Origin: Caldilinea sp. CFX5
GTDB lineage: Bacteria > Chloroflexota > Anaerolineae > Caldilineales > Caldilineaceae
NCBI GenBank assembly: GCA_021405325.1
Contig: QWII01000068.1
Coordinates: forward strand, 1 to 52,217
Reading direction: 5' to 3'
Length of the DNA stretch: 52,217 bases
Shown: in pieces, positions 24,476 through 31,758 of the stretch
Layout of the letters: the number at the start of each line of letters is the position of its first letter
How positions within the stretch are numbered: position 1 is the stretch's first letter
Program-made: the position numbers and the translations under genes
The notes under the pieces: model-generated
The model's input: only the letters and a program-made list of their open reading frames with translations
The model's database searches: none
Told to the model about the DNA's origin: nothing

Positions 24476-24865
24476 ATGACCACCATTCCCACTATCGGCA
24501 TTAGCCAAATCGGCCAAATTGCGATTCCGATCCAGGATTTGGAGCGCGCCGTCGCCTTTTATCGCGACACGCTCGGCTTGCCATTTCTCTTCCAGGCGCC
24601 GCCCGGTCTCGCCTTTTTTCAATGCGGTGAGGTGCGTTTAATGCTCAGTCGCCCGGAAGGGGGCGAGAGCGCACAGGCCGCAGTCCTCTATTACCAAGTG
24701 GCCGATATTCAACAAGCCTATATCACCCTGAAAGCGCGCCAGGTCGCGTTTATTGACGAACCCCATTTGATCGCCAAACTGCCTGACCATGAATTGTGGA
24801 TGGTTTTCTTGCATGATTCTGAGGGAAATATGGTGGCGTTGATGAGTGAGGTGAGAGAGAAGTAG
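24476..24865 (+). CDS. VOC-family (glyoxalase/bleomycin-resistance-like) protein
   Basis: A 129-residue vicinal-oxygen-chelate protein with two beta-alpha-beta-beta-beta units: IGQIAIPIQDLERAVAFYRDTLGLPFLFQ at the start and LYYQVADIQQAYITLKARQVAF in the middle, with a Glu-containing end motif (DSEGNMVALMSE). Such proteins act as isomerases, dioxygenases or drug-binding proteins; the substrate is unknown. The ATG at 24476 was chosen because GGAG is seven bases upstream; the frame extends to 24455 without a site. TATAAT at 24413-24418 is a likely -10. Confidence 0.8.
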   Translation: MTTIPTIGISQIGQIAIPIQDLERAVAFYRDTLGLPFLFQAPPGLAFFQCGEVRLMLSRPEGGESAQAAVLYYQVADIQQAYITLKARQVAFIDEPHLIAKLPDHELWMVFLHDSEGNMVALMSEVREK

Positions 24866-24948
24866 GTGATTGGGTGGTACGGTGATTTCGACAAGCGTTC
24901 GGCTGAGCTCATGCCGAAGCCGCAATTACCGTACCGCCCAATCACCTA
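24863..24948. terminator. Convergent inverted repeat with TTCGACAAGC loop
   Basis: Arms 24863-24887 and 24924-24948 (25 bp, two G-T type mismatches) flank a 36-base loop beginning with the recurring core TTCGACAAGC (24887-24896). It starts within the VOC stop codon and ends 4 bases before the YhhN stop, so it spans the convergent gap. Confidence 0.75.
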
Positions 24949-24951
24949 CTA

Positions 24952-25629
24952 TTAAGCGAAAATACGGCCCAGCCCCGGCCCCCAAACCGAGAGCGCCAAT
25001 AGCAGTTGTCCCAGCAGGAGCAAGGCTGGCGTCAGCATTTTTGTTGCGGGCAGTGTACGGTAAAACTGATGCAGCGCTTGCAGTGAATCGGCGAACACCA
25101 GCAGGAACGCGCCGACAAAGGGCAGCAAAACCCACCCTTGATCCACAACAACGAATGCTTCCAGCGCCTGCCAACTCATGAGGAAAAGCAAGATGCCATA
25201 GACCAACATGGTGATCTGCAATTCCGCCAGCCGTGGTGCAACGAGCCAGGCGATACCACCGCCATAGAGCAACAGCACGAAGAGCCAGGGCGTCGGCCAT
25301 TTGGCGGGATGGAGGGCGGCAAAGGCGGTGGTAAAGAGGACAACCGCCAACAACCAGTGCGCTTTCTGCACCGCCGGCGGCGTTCCCGGTAGCAGACCAA
25401 AGGCGCTGCCCAGCAGCGTGATCAACAACCCCAACAGAATCGCCGCTTTATAGTAGATCGAAACCGGCGCCGGTGCGATCAAGGCAATCAACACGATGAG
25501 CGTCAGGGTCAACGGTTGAAAATAGGCGCGCGTCCCCTGGTCAGCGCCGCGGTATTCGTCCCAGAGGTAAAGAATCGCCGTCGCCAGCGCCCCGATCAAT
25601 AAGAGAAGCATCAGATAAAAATGAATCAT
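24952..25629 (-). CDS. YhhN-family membrane protein
   Basis: A 225-residue protein with about eight membrane segments and the YhhN-family motif GAFLLVFADSLQALHQFY near residue 180. The eukaryotic member TMEM86B is a lysoplasmalogenase, and bacterial members are presumed to act on ether lipids. I chose the ATG at 25629 because the first membrane segment begins there; the frame runs on to 25800 through the upstream promoter region. The gene diverges from dinB-like 25799. Confidence 0.75.
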   Translation of the reverse strand: MIHFYLMLLLLIGALATAILYLWDEYRGADQGTRAYFQPLTLTLIVLIALIAPAPVSIYYKAAILLGLLITLLGSAFGLLPGTPPAVQKAHWLLAVVLFTTAFAALHPAKWPTPWLFVLLLYGGGIAWLVAPRLAELQITMLVYGILLFLMSWQALEAFVVVDQGWVLLPFVGAFLLVFADSLQALHQFYRTLPATKMLTPALLLLGQLLLALSVWGPGLGRIFA

Positions 25630-25798
25630 ACGCCCATTGTATTGCACATGGCCGGCGCCGGCAAATTCACTAGCGTAATCGACATGAATTTGTGGAGCAG
25701 TCCCCGCCTTTATGGTAAAATAGATGACATAAGCGCCCCCATGAGTGCAATGCCGCCGCACGTAACAACTAAGCCCGCGCTGCCCAAAGGAAAGAAGC

Positions 25799-26311
25799 AT
25801 GAATCAACTTGCCATTGCCCAGCAACTGGCCCAGCAAGCCCAAACGATCCGCTCGCTACTAACCGGTATTAGCGCGGCGCAGGCGCGCTGGCGCCCGACG
25901 CCGGATGACTGGTCGCTGCTGGAAGTAATCAATCATCTCTATGATGAAGAGCGCGAAGATTTTCGCCAGCGCATTGACTATCTGCTCCATCGCGCCGGGG
26001 AAGCGCCGCCGCCCATTGATCCGGTGGGCTGGGTCACGGCGCGTGGCTACAACCAGCGCGACCTGGCGGCCTCCTTGCAAAATTTTCTGGAGGAGCGTAA
26101 CCAATCTATCGCCTGGTTACAGCGGCTGGTCGATCCGGCTTGGAGCAACACCTTCCATCACCCGTCCGGCTTTACCATTAGCGCCGGGGAGTTGCTCGCC
26201 TGCTGGGCGGCTCATGATCTGCTCCATACCCGTCAACTGGTGGAACTGCACTATGCGTGGCATCGCGCCCAAGTCGCGCCGCTCTCGCTGGCCTATGCCG
26301 GGGATTGGTAG
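25799..26311 (+). CDS. DinB-family protein
   Basis: A 170-residue four-helix protein of the DinB/YfiT superfamily. Likely metal-binding His residues are in DDWSLLEVINHLYDEE and AAHDLLHTRQL. The superfamily includes thiol transferases dependent on bacillithiol or mycothiol and many unassigned proteins. AAGGAAAG lies just before the ATG. It ends before an inverted repeat shared with the convergent lipoprotein gene. Confidence 0.8.
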   Translation: MNQLAIAQQLAQQAQTIRSLLTGISAAQARWRPTPDDWSLLEVINHLYDEEREDFRQRIDYLLHRAGEAPPPIDPVGWVTARGYNQRDLAASLQNFLEERNQSIAWLQRLVDPAWSNTFHHPSGFTISAGELLACWAAHDLLHTRQLVELHYAWHRAQVAPLSLAYAGDW

Positions 26312-26358
26312 TTGGGTAATTCGTTGGTTTCGACAGGCTCAACCAACGAATTGCCCAA
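26312..26358. terminator. Inverted repeat with TTCGACAGGCTCA core
   Basis: Arms 26312-26329 and 26341-26358 pair over 18 bases with one wobble, and the loop plus flanks spell TTCGACAGGCTCA (26329-26341). It separates the convergent DinB and lipoprotein genes. Confidence 0.75.
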
Positions 26359-26366
26359 CCAACTAC

Positions 26367-27137
26367 TCACCGGACAACGCCGGGTAAGCTCAAATCACCG
26401 GAGGCGACATCAAAAACGTTGGTGACGCAGAGTAAGGGGCTATGCAGATTGGCATTTACGCGCAGACCGGCCGTCACGCCATCGTACTTAAATTCGCCGG
26501 CGCCGGCAAAAGGTGCGCCCGGCAGGTGGACGGTGAGGGTATCGCCAGTCGTGCTTAGTTCATAGTTGGGGCTGTCAATCAAGAGCGGGAGTTCAGGCCA
26601 GGTGGCCGGCAGCGTTGGCGTTTCGCCTTCCGGAATATCTTTGACCTTGAGGGCGCCGTCACCACAGCCATTGTCCTGCACCAGCACGACCCAGTGACTA
26701 TGCCAGAGATGACCATCATTGCCCTTGTCGCCATCATTGTCTTCATCGACCAGTGGGGTATCGTCAAAGTCAGGGTGGGCCGTAACGGCCAGAGCCAGAA
26801 TGCCTTGTTCCGCAGCAAAGCCAACGGTGGCGCTATCGAGCGAGGTGGGCCAGACATAGCTGAAGACTTCGGCGCCGGCCAGTTGACCCGTTGGCGTGGG
26901 TTGCGTCGCGCCGGCTTCACCGGTTACAATTTGTTGGAAGATCAGGTGATCGCCGTCCTTGTAGACCCGTGCATGGACAATGTCAAAGGCGCTGTCAACG
27001 GTAGCGCTGGCTTCGGCTACAATCCCTTCCGGGGGCGTTGTTGACGCAGGGGCCGCCGGCTGGATCGGCTGACAACCGCTCAAGAGGAGGAAGGTCATTG
27101 CAACACCGATGAAGCGACCGAAAATTCGCTGACTCAT
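26367..27137 (-). CDS. Lipoprotein with Asp-rich Ca-binding-like loop
   Basis: A 256-residue predicted lipoprotein: the signal peptide ends in LLLSGC, with the lipid-carrying Cys at about residue 22. A T/P-rich linker follows, then a beta-rich domain with an acidic loop (VDEDNDGDKGNDGH) of the kind that binds calcium. I do not recognise a family. The gene diverges from the MarR gene and shares its promoter region, so it is probably the regulator's target. AAAGGA lies nine bases before the ATG at 27137. Possible roles are ligand binding or surface display. Confidence 0.75.
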   Translation of the reverse strand: MSQRIFGRFIGVAMTFLLLSGCQPIQPAAPASTTPPEGIVAEASATVDSAFDIVHARVYKDGDHLIFQQIVTGEAGATQPTPTGQLAGAEVFSYVWPTSLDSATVGFAAEQGILALAVTAHPDFDDTPLVDEDNDGDKGNDGHLWHSHWVVLVQDNGCGDGALKVKDIPEGETPTLPATWPELPLLIDSPNYELSTTGDTLTVHLPGAPFAGAGEFKYDGVTAGLRVNANLHSPLLCVTNVFDVASGDLSLPGVVR

Positions 27138-27186
27138 GTTTTGAAATCCTTTCTTGGGTTGACGTTGATTGACGTTCTTGAAAAGA

Positions 27187-27205
27187 TAGTATTGATGCGA
27201 TACTA
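27187..27205. promoter_or_regulatory. MarR operator O1
   Basis: TAGTATTGATGCGATACTA is a dyad with 8-bp arms and a 3-base centre, one mismatch from perfect. It overlaps the predicted start of the lipoprotein transcript. Confidence 0.7.
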
Positions 27206-27209
27206 ATCT

Positions 27210-27239
27210 AAAATAACAGAATAAAGATTGGTTTGTCAA
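27210..27239 (-). promoter_or_regulatory. Promoter of the lipoprotein gene
   Basis: Minus strand: TTGACA (27239-27234), an 18-base spacer, TATTTT (27215-27210). The transcript would start near 27203, inside operator O1. Its -35 overlaps the -35 of the divergent MarR promoter. Confidence 0.6.
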
Positions 27240-27261
27240 ATTAGTATCGATGCGATACTAT
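27233..27261 (+). promoter_or_regulatory. Promoter of the MarR gene
   Basis: TTGTCA (27233-27238), a 17-base spacer and TACTAT (27256-27261). The transcript would start near 27268, the ATG I assign to MarR, so the mRNA may be leaderless. Confidence 0.6.
27242..27260. promoter_or_regulatory. MarR operator O2
   Basis: TAGTATCGATGCGATACTA is a perfect dyad (8-bp arms, 3-base centre) that fills the spacer and -10 of the MarR promoter. It differs from O1 by one base and is 55 bp away. This is a classic autorepression layout. Confidence 0.75.
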
Positions 27262-27267
27262 TATTTT

Positions 27268-27891
27268 ATGCAAAATCATCTTTCATTACCATCAACCCAA
27301 ATTTATGAATACAGTGAACGGATCGGCCATTTGCTGCGCGCCGAAGCGTGGAAAGTGAGTGCGGCGCATGATTTGCAGCCGATCCAGTTGCAGATGTTGC
27401 ACTATTTATCGATCTGCAACCGCTATAGCAACACCCCAATGGCGGTCAGTGACTATTTTCAATTGACCAAAGGGACAGTGTCGCAATCGCTAAAAGTCTT
27501 GGAAGCGCGTGGGTATGTGGAGAAACGCCCGGACAGCAAAGATGGGCGCAGCATCCACCTCCATCTCTCCCCTCGTGGCTCAGCGCTCCTGGCTGCTCAC
27601 TGGCCGCCCGCGCTGGTGCGCAACGCAACCCAATTGCTGCCAGCGGATGAGCAGACGCAAATTCAGCAAGCGCTACAGACCCTGCTCACCAAATTGCAAC
27701 AAGCCAATCACCAGCATGGCTTTGGCGTCTGCGCCACCTGTCGGCATCATCAACAGGAAGCGACAAACTACCGCTGTGGCCTGACTGGCGAAATCCTCCT
27801 GCCGCATGAGATTGCATTAATCTGTCGTGAACATGAAGCGCCGCTGCCCACAAACAACACGACCACCGAAAGCAAAGGAAGAATACTGTGA
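27268..27891 (+). CDS. MarR-family regulator with C-terminal Cys/His extension
   Basis: A 207-residue winged-helix regulator. The core (about 10-145) has the MarR pattern, with a recognition helix in TKGTVSQSLKVLEARGYV and a wing in KDGRSIHLHL. An added C-terminal segment has C-x2-C (GVCATCRHH), YRCGLTGE and ICREHE, which looks like a small zinc- or metal-binding module and may sense metal or redox. I assign the ATG at 27268: the ATG at 27250 lies inside operator O2, and the promoter would start transcription at about 27268. It overlaps the next gene by four bases (GTGA), so the enolase-type gene is in its operon and likely under its control. Confidence 0.85.
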   Translation: MQNHLSLPSTQIYEYSERIGHLLRAEAWKVSAAHDLQPIQLQMLHYLSICNRYSNTPMAVSDYFQLTKGTVSQSLKVLEARGYVEKRPDSKDGRSIHLHLSPRGSALLAAHWPPALVRNATQLLPADEQTQIQQALQTLLTKLQQANHQHGFGVCATCRHHQQEATNYRCGLTGEILLPHEIALICREHEAPLPTNNTTTESKGRIL

Positions 27892-29072
27892 AGATTACCG
27901 AGATAAAATGCTACCCCGTTTGGGTCGGCCACCGCAACCAATGCCTGGTCAAAGTAGAGACGGACGAGGGGATCTATGGCTGGGGCGAATCGGGCCTTTC
28001 CGGGCGTGAACTGGCGGTGGCCGGCGCCGTCAAACATTACCGCGAATTTCTCATTGGCCGTGACCCCATGCGTATCGGCGCGCTCTGGCAGGAGATGTAT
28101 CGCAGCCAATACTTTGAGGGCGGTCGCGTGTTGACGGCGGCGATCTCAGCCATCGATATTGCGCTCCATGACATTGCCGGCAAAGCGCTAAATGTGCCGG
28201 TCTATCAACTCTTAGGAGGCAAACAGCGCGACTTTGTCCCCTGCTTTGCCACCATGTTTGCGCCCACCGCCGAAGGCTTGATCGAAGGCGCCCAGTTGCT
28301 CTTGCGCGAGGGCTGGCATGTCATCCGCACGGTCCCCAACTATACCTCTTCCGCGGAGTATGGCGCCGGCGGCAGCGAAGAAGAGAAAGGCATCTGGGAG
28401 CCGTGGTCATCCATCGGGGTGACGGCGCGTAATCTGACCAAGTTGCGCGAAGCCATCGGCAGCGACGCCATCCTGGGCATTGATTACCATCACCGCCTGA
28501 GCGTGGCCGAGGCGGCTTCGTTCTGTCAACGCATGCCCGCCGGCACCCTCGACTTTCTCGAAGAGCCAATCCGCGACGAGACGCCCGAAGCCTACGAAGC
28601 GCTGCGCAAGTTGACCACCATTCCCTTTGCTATCGGCGAAGAGATTTCGAGCAAATGGCACTTTCTGCCCTACATCGAGCGGGGCATTACCAACTATGTG
28701 CGGCTCGATGTTTGCAACGTCGGCGGCCTGACCGAGTCGATGAAGGTGGCGGCCATGGCCGAGGCGCATTACATTGACCTTATGCCGCACAACCCCCTTG
28801 GCCCGGTTTGTACGGCGGCAACCGTTCATCTGGCGGCGGCCGTGCCGAACTTTGCCTGGCTCGAAGTGCGCATCTCCCCCACCGAACCGGGGCGCTTCAC
28901 CGACCCCGACATCTTCCCGGTGCAGCCCATGTTGGCTGGCGCCCGCTTTCCCGTGCTGGATACGCCCGGCTTGGGCATTGAGGTCAACGAAGAGTTGATC
29001 CTCAAGCAAGAATTCAAATTCTGGGAAGCGCCCCACCTCCGCCGGCGCGATGGCTCCTACACCAACTGGTAA
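27888..29072 (+). CDS. Enolase-superfamily acid-sugar dehydratase-like protein (GalD-type)
   Basis: A 394-residue enzyme with an N-terminal capping domain and a TIM barrel. The metal ligands are Asp199 (GIDYHH), Glu225 (FLEEP) and Glu251 (GEEIS); His201 and His301 (MPHNPLG) are the likely acid-base pair. These five residues keep the same spacing as Asp183/His185/Glu209/Glu235/His285 of E. coli D-galactonate dehydratase as I recall them, which suggests Mg-dependent dehydration of a sugar acid to a 2-keto-3-deoxy acid. It starts at GTG 27888, overlapping the MarR stop, with AAGGAAG upstream. The exact sugar acid is unknown. Confidence 0.82.
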   Translation: MKITEIKCYPVWVGHRNQCLVKVETDEGIYGWGESGLSGRELAVAGAVKHYREFLIGRDPMRIGALWQEMYRSQYFEGGRVLTAAISAIDIALHDIAGKALNVPVYQLLGGKQRDFVPCFATMFAPTAEGLIEGAQLLLREGWHVIRTVPNYTSSAEYGAGGSEEEKGIWEPWSSIGVTARNLTKLREAIGSDAILGIDYHHRLSVAEAASFCQRMPAGTLDFLEEPIRDETPEAYEALRKLTTIPFAIGEEISSKWHFLPYIERGITNYVRLDVCNVGGLTESMKVAAMAEAHYIDLMPHNPLGPVCTAATVHLAAAVPNFAWLEVRISPTEPGRFTDPDIFPVQPMLAGARFPVLDTPGLGIEVNEELILKQEFKFWEAPHLRRRDGSYTNW

Positions 29073-29206
29073 AGCGCACGCGCCAAGCCCGCTCGTAGCT
29101 GACCGAGCGGCTTTCTCCCAATTTGTGGCGAAAATGATGGCTGCACAAGGTGACGCCATCCGTATTCGGAAAGACAGTGGAATTTTTGTGGGTCAACGAG
29201 AAGCAG

Positions 29207-29212
29207 TATAAT
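29207..29212 (+). promoter_or_regulatory. Possible -10 box of the amidohydrolase gene
   Basis: TATAAT at 29207-29212; the best -35 candidate (TTGTGG, 29186-29191) is only 15 bases away. The 190-base gap after the enolase-type gene has no clear terminator. Confidence 0.3.
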
Positions 29213-29261
29213 TTTTGGTAATAACGCACGAAACACAAATGAACCTGTGACGAGGTAACTC

Positions 29262-30107
29262 ATGATAATCGACAGCCATTGCCACGCCTGGACTTACTGG
29301 CCTTACAACCCGCCAGTGCCCGACCCCGAATCGCGCGGACGGGTGGAACAGTTGCTCAACGAGATGACGCTGCACGGCGTGGACAAAGCCGTCATCATCT
29401 GCGCGCAGATCGACCACAACCCGAATAACAACGACTACATTGCCGAGGTGACCGCCCAACACAGCGACCGGCTCTACCAATTCCCCGATGTCGATTGCTC
29501 GTGGTCCACCACCTATCATACACCGGGGGCCGCTGACCGGTTGCGCGCCATTGCCGAGCGCTGGCCGATCAAGGGCTTCACCCACTATCTGCGCCACGAT
29601 GACGATGGCGCGTGGCTCTACTCGGCGAAGGGGCTGGCCTTTTTCAAGGTGGCGGCGGAGTACAACCTCATCGCCAGCATTGCCGGTCGGCCTGAACATC
29701 AGCCGGCCATTCGCAAGGTGGCCGAAGCGTTCCCGTCCATGCCCATTCTCTGTCATCACCTGGCCGGCGCCAAGGCGGATGAAGCGCCGCCCCACACCGG
29801 TCTGCAAGAGATTCTGGCCTCGGCCAAGCTGCCCAACATTTACATCAAGCTGTCGGGCTTTGCGTACTGTTCGCCGGTGAAATGGAACTTCCCCTATTCC
29901 GATACCCACTGGGTGATCCGCTCGCTCTATGAGCGCTTTGGCCCCTATCGCATGTGCTGGGGTTCGGACTACCCGGTGGTGCGCTTCTTTATGACCTATC
30001 AACATTCATTGGAAGCGTTCCGCACCCATTGCTCTTTTGTCACCGAACAGGACAAAGGCTGGATTCTCGGCAAGACATTGGAACGCCTGTTGAATCAGGC
30101 GCGCTGA
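29262..30107 (+). CDS. Amidohydrolase_2-family TIM-barrel hydrolase
   Basis: A 281-residue metal-dependent hydrolase: H-x-H at residues 6-8 (DSHCHA), a later His pair in LCHHLAGAK, and the C-terminal Asp in CWGSDYPV. The family includes sugar-acid lactonases and decarboxylases. Following a GalD-type dehydratase, a lactonase role that supplies the sugar acid is plausible (inference). GAGG lies just before the ATG. Confidence 0.82.
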   Translation: MIIDSHCHAWTYWPYNPPVPDPESRGRVEQLLNEMTLHGVDKAVIICAQIDHNPNNNDYIAEVTAQHSDRLYQFPDVDCSWSTTYHTPGAADRLRAIAERWPIKGFTHYLRHDDDGAWLYSAKGLAFFKVAAEYNLIASIAGRPEHQPAIRKVAEAFPSMPILCHHLAGAKADEAPPHTGLQEILASAKLPNIYIKLSGFAYCSPVKWNFPYSDTHWVIRSLYERFGPYRMCWGSDYPVVRFFMTYQHSLEAFRTHCSFVTEQDKGWILGKTLERLLNQAR

Positions 30108-30123
30108 TAAAATACAGGGCTAG

Positions 30124-30180
30124 GGGTAGCTTTTCGTTGGGGCACGATAGTTCGTGTCCCTACGAAAAGCACCGCTACCC
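30124..30180. repeat. Imperfect inverted repeat
   Basis: Arms 30124-30147 and 30152-30180 pair with a few mismatches and a small bulge. The element lies between the amidohydrolase and fumarase genes and may terminate the former. Confidence 0.6.
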
Positions 30181-30210
30181 TTGCAAAAACAAAGTTTGGA
30201 GTAGCAAATA

Positions 30211-31758
30211 ATGAATACGATCAACGAAGAACGTTTTTTTACCCAAGTTCTTGAACTAATTCGCCGCACCTCGACCGTGCTGCCGCCGGATGTGACCGAG
30301 GTGATCGACGCTCGGCGCACCTTTGAGCAGAGCGGCTCGCGCGCCGATCTGGCGCTGGAGGTGGTGATGCAAAATATCGGGCTGGCCAAGCGACGCAGCG
30401 CCCCGATCTGTCAGGACACCGGCACCGTCACCTTTTACATCAAAACGCCGGTCGGGTTTGACCAACTGATCTTGGAAGAGATCTGCGAGAAAGCCGTGGC
30501 CGCAGCGACCGCCAAGGGCTACTTGCGCCAAAACTCGGTCGATAGCGTCAGCGGCAAGAACACGGGTAACAATCTCGGCCCCGGCAGCCCCGTCTTCCAC
30601 TGGCACCAACACCGCCAGGAGACCGTCGATATTCGGTTGATCCTCAAGGGGGGCGGCTGTGAAAACACCAGCGCCCAATATTCATTGCCGACGACCATCA
30701 ACGGCAAGCGCATGGATCGCGACCTGGAAGGGGTGCGCGGCTGTATTCTCGATGCCGTCTGGCAGGCGCAGGGCAAGGGCTGTGGTCCCGGCTTTCTCGG
30801 CGTCTGCATCGGCGGCGACCGCGCCACCGGCTATGAAGCGGCCAAAGCCCAGTTGTTGCGCCCGCTTGATGACACCAACCCTGAGCCGGCGTTGGCGACA
30901 TTGGAAGCAGCCATTCTGGAAGAAGCCAACCGGCTGGCGATTGGCCCGATGGGCTTTGGCGGCAGCCTGACCGTGGGCGGTTGCAAGATCGGCGCCCTCA
31001 ACCGGTTGCCGGCCTCTTTCTTTGTCAGCGTCGCCTATATGTGTTGGGCCTACCGCCGTCGTGGCGTTCTCTTGAGCGCCGCCGGTGAGGTGGTGGCGTG
31101 GCTCTACACGGGCGAAAATGAATTTACTGACGCCACTGCGGTCGATGCAGAGCCGGAAGGCGATCTGTTGCAACTGGAAGATGGCAACCAAGGCGCCATT
31201 CGGCTCCAAACGCCGCTGACGGAAGACGCTGTCCGTGGGTTGAAGGCCGGCGATGTGGTGTTACTCTCCGGGACGATCTTCACCGGGCGCGATGAGGTGC
31301 ATAAATATCTCTACAAAGGCGGCGACCTGCCGGTGATCAAGGATGGTGTTATCTATCATTGCGGCCCCGTGGTCTTGGAAGAGAACGGCGCATATCGTGT
31401 CATGGCCGCCGGCCCCACTACCTCGATCCGCGAAGAACCGTACCAGGCCGATGTGATCAAACGGTTTGGCATTCGCGCTGTCATCGGCAAAGGGGGGATG
31501 GGCGCCAAGACGCTGGAAGCCTGTCGCCAACATGGCTGCGTCTATCTGCATGGCATTGGCGGCGCGGCCCAAGTCTATGCCCGCAGCGTCGAAAAAGTGG
31601 ATGATGTTTTCCTGAAACAATTTGGCAGCCCGGAAGCGGTCTGGCAGTTGCAGGTCAAAGATTTTCTCGCCGTGGTGACAATGGACGCCCACGGCCGCTC
31701 GTTACATGCCGAGGTCGCCGATGATTCCAAGCAGCGGCTGGCTGAGGTTTTGGCGTGA
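30211..31758 (+). CDS. Class I fumarate hydratase, one-chain
   Basis: A 515-residue Fe-S hydro-lyase with the alpha-like (about 1-285) and beta-like (about 320-505) parts in one chain. It should hydrate fumarate to L-malate. Likely 4Fe-4S ligands are Cys67 (CQDTG), Cys191 (GCGPGFLGVCIGGDR) and Cys258 (GGCKIG). The beta-like part has GRDEVHKYLY, the GPTTSIREE motif and VIGKGGMG. Related tartrate dehydratases share this fold, so a sugar-acid role cannot be excluded given the neighbours. The stop overlaps the GTG start of the next subtilase gene (GTGA). Confidence 0.85.
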   Translation: MNTINEERFFTQVLELIRRTSTVLPPDVTEVIDARRTFEQSGSRADLALEVVMQNIGLAKRRSAPICQDTGTVTFYIKTPVGFDQLILEEICEKAVAAATAKGYLRQNSVDSVSGKNTGNNLGPGSPVFHWHQHRQETVDIRLILKGGGCENTSAQYSLPTTINGKRMDRDLEGVRGCILDAVWQAQGKGCGPGFLGVCIGGDRATGYEAAKAQLLRPLDDTNPEPALATLEAAILEEANRLAIGPMGFGGSLTVGGCKIGALNRLPASFFVSVAYMCWAYRRRGVLLSAAGEVVAWLYTGENEFTDATAVDAEPEGDLLQLEDGNQGAIRLQTPLTEDAVRGLKAGDVVLLSGTIFTGRDEVHKYLYKGGDLPVIKDGVIYHCGPVVLEENGAYRVMAAGPTTSIREEPYQADVIKRFGIRAVIGKGGMGAKTLEACRQHGCVYLHGIGGAAQVYARSVEKVDDVFLKQFGSPEAVWQLQVKDFLAVVTMDAHGRSLHAEVADDSKQRLAEVLA

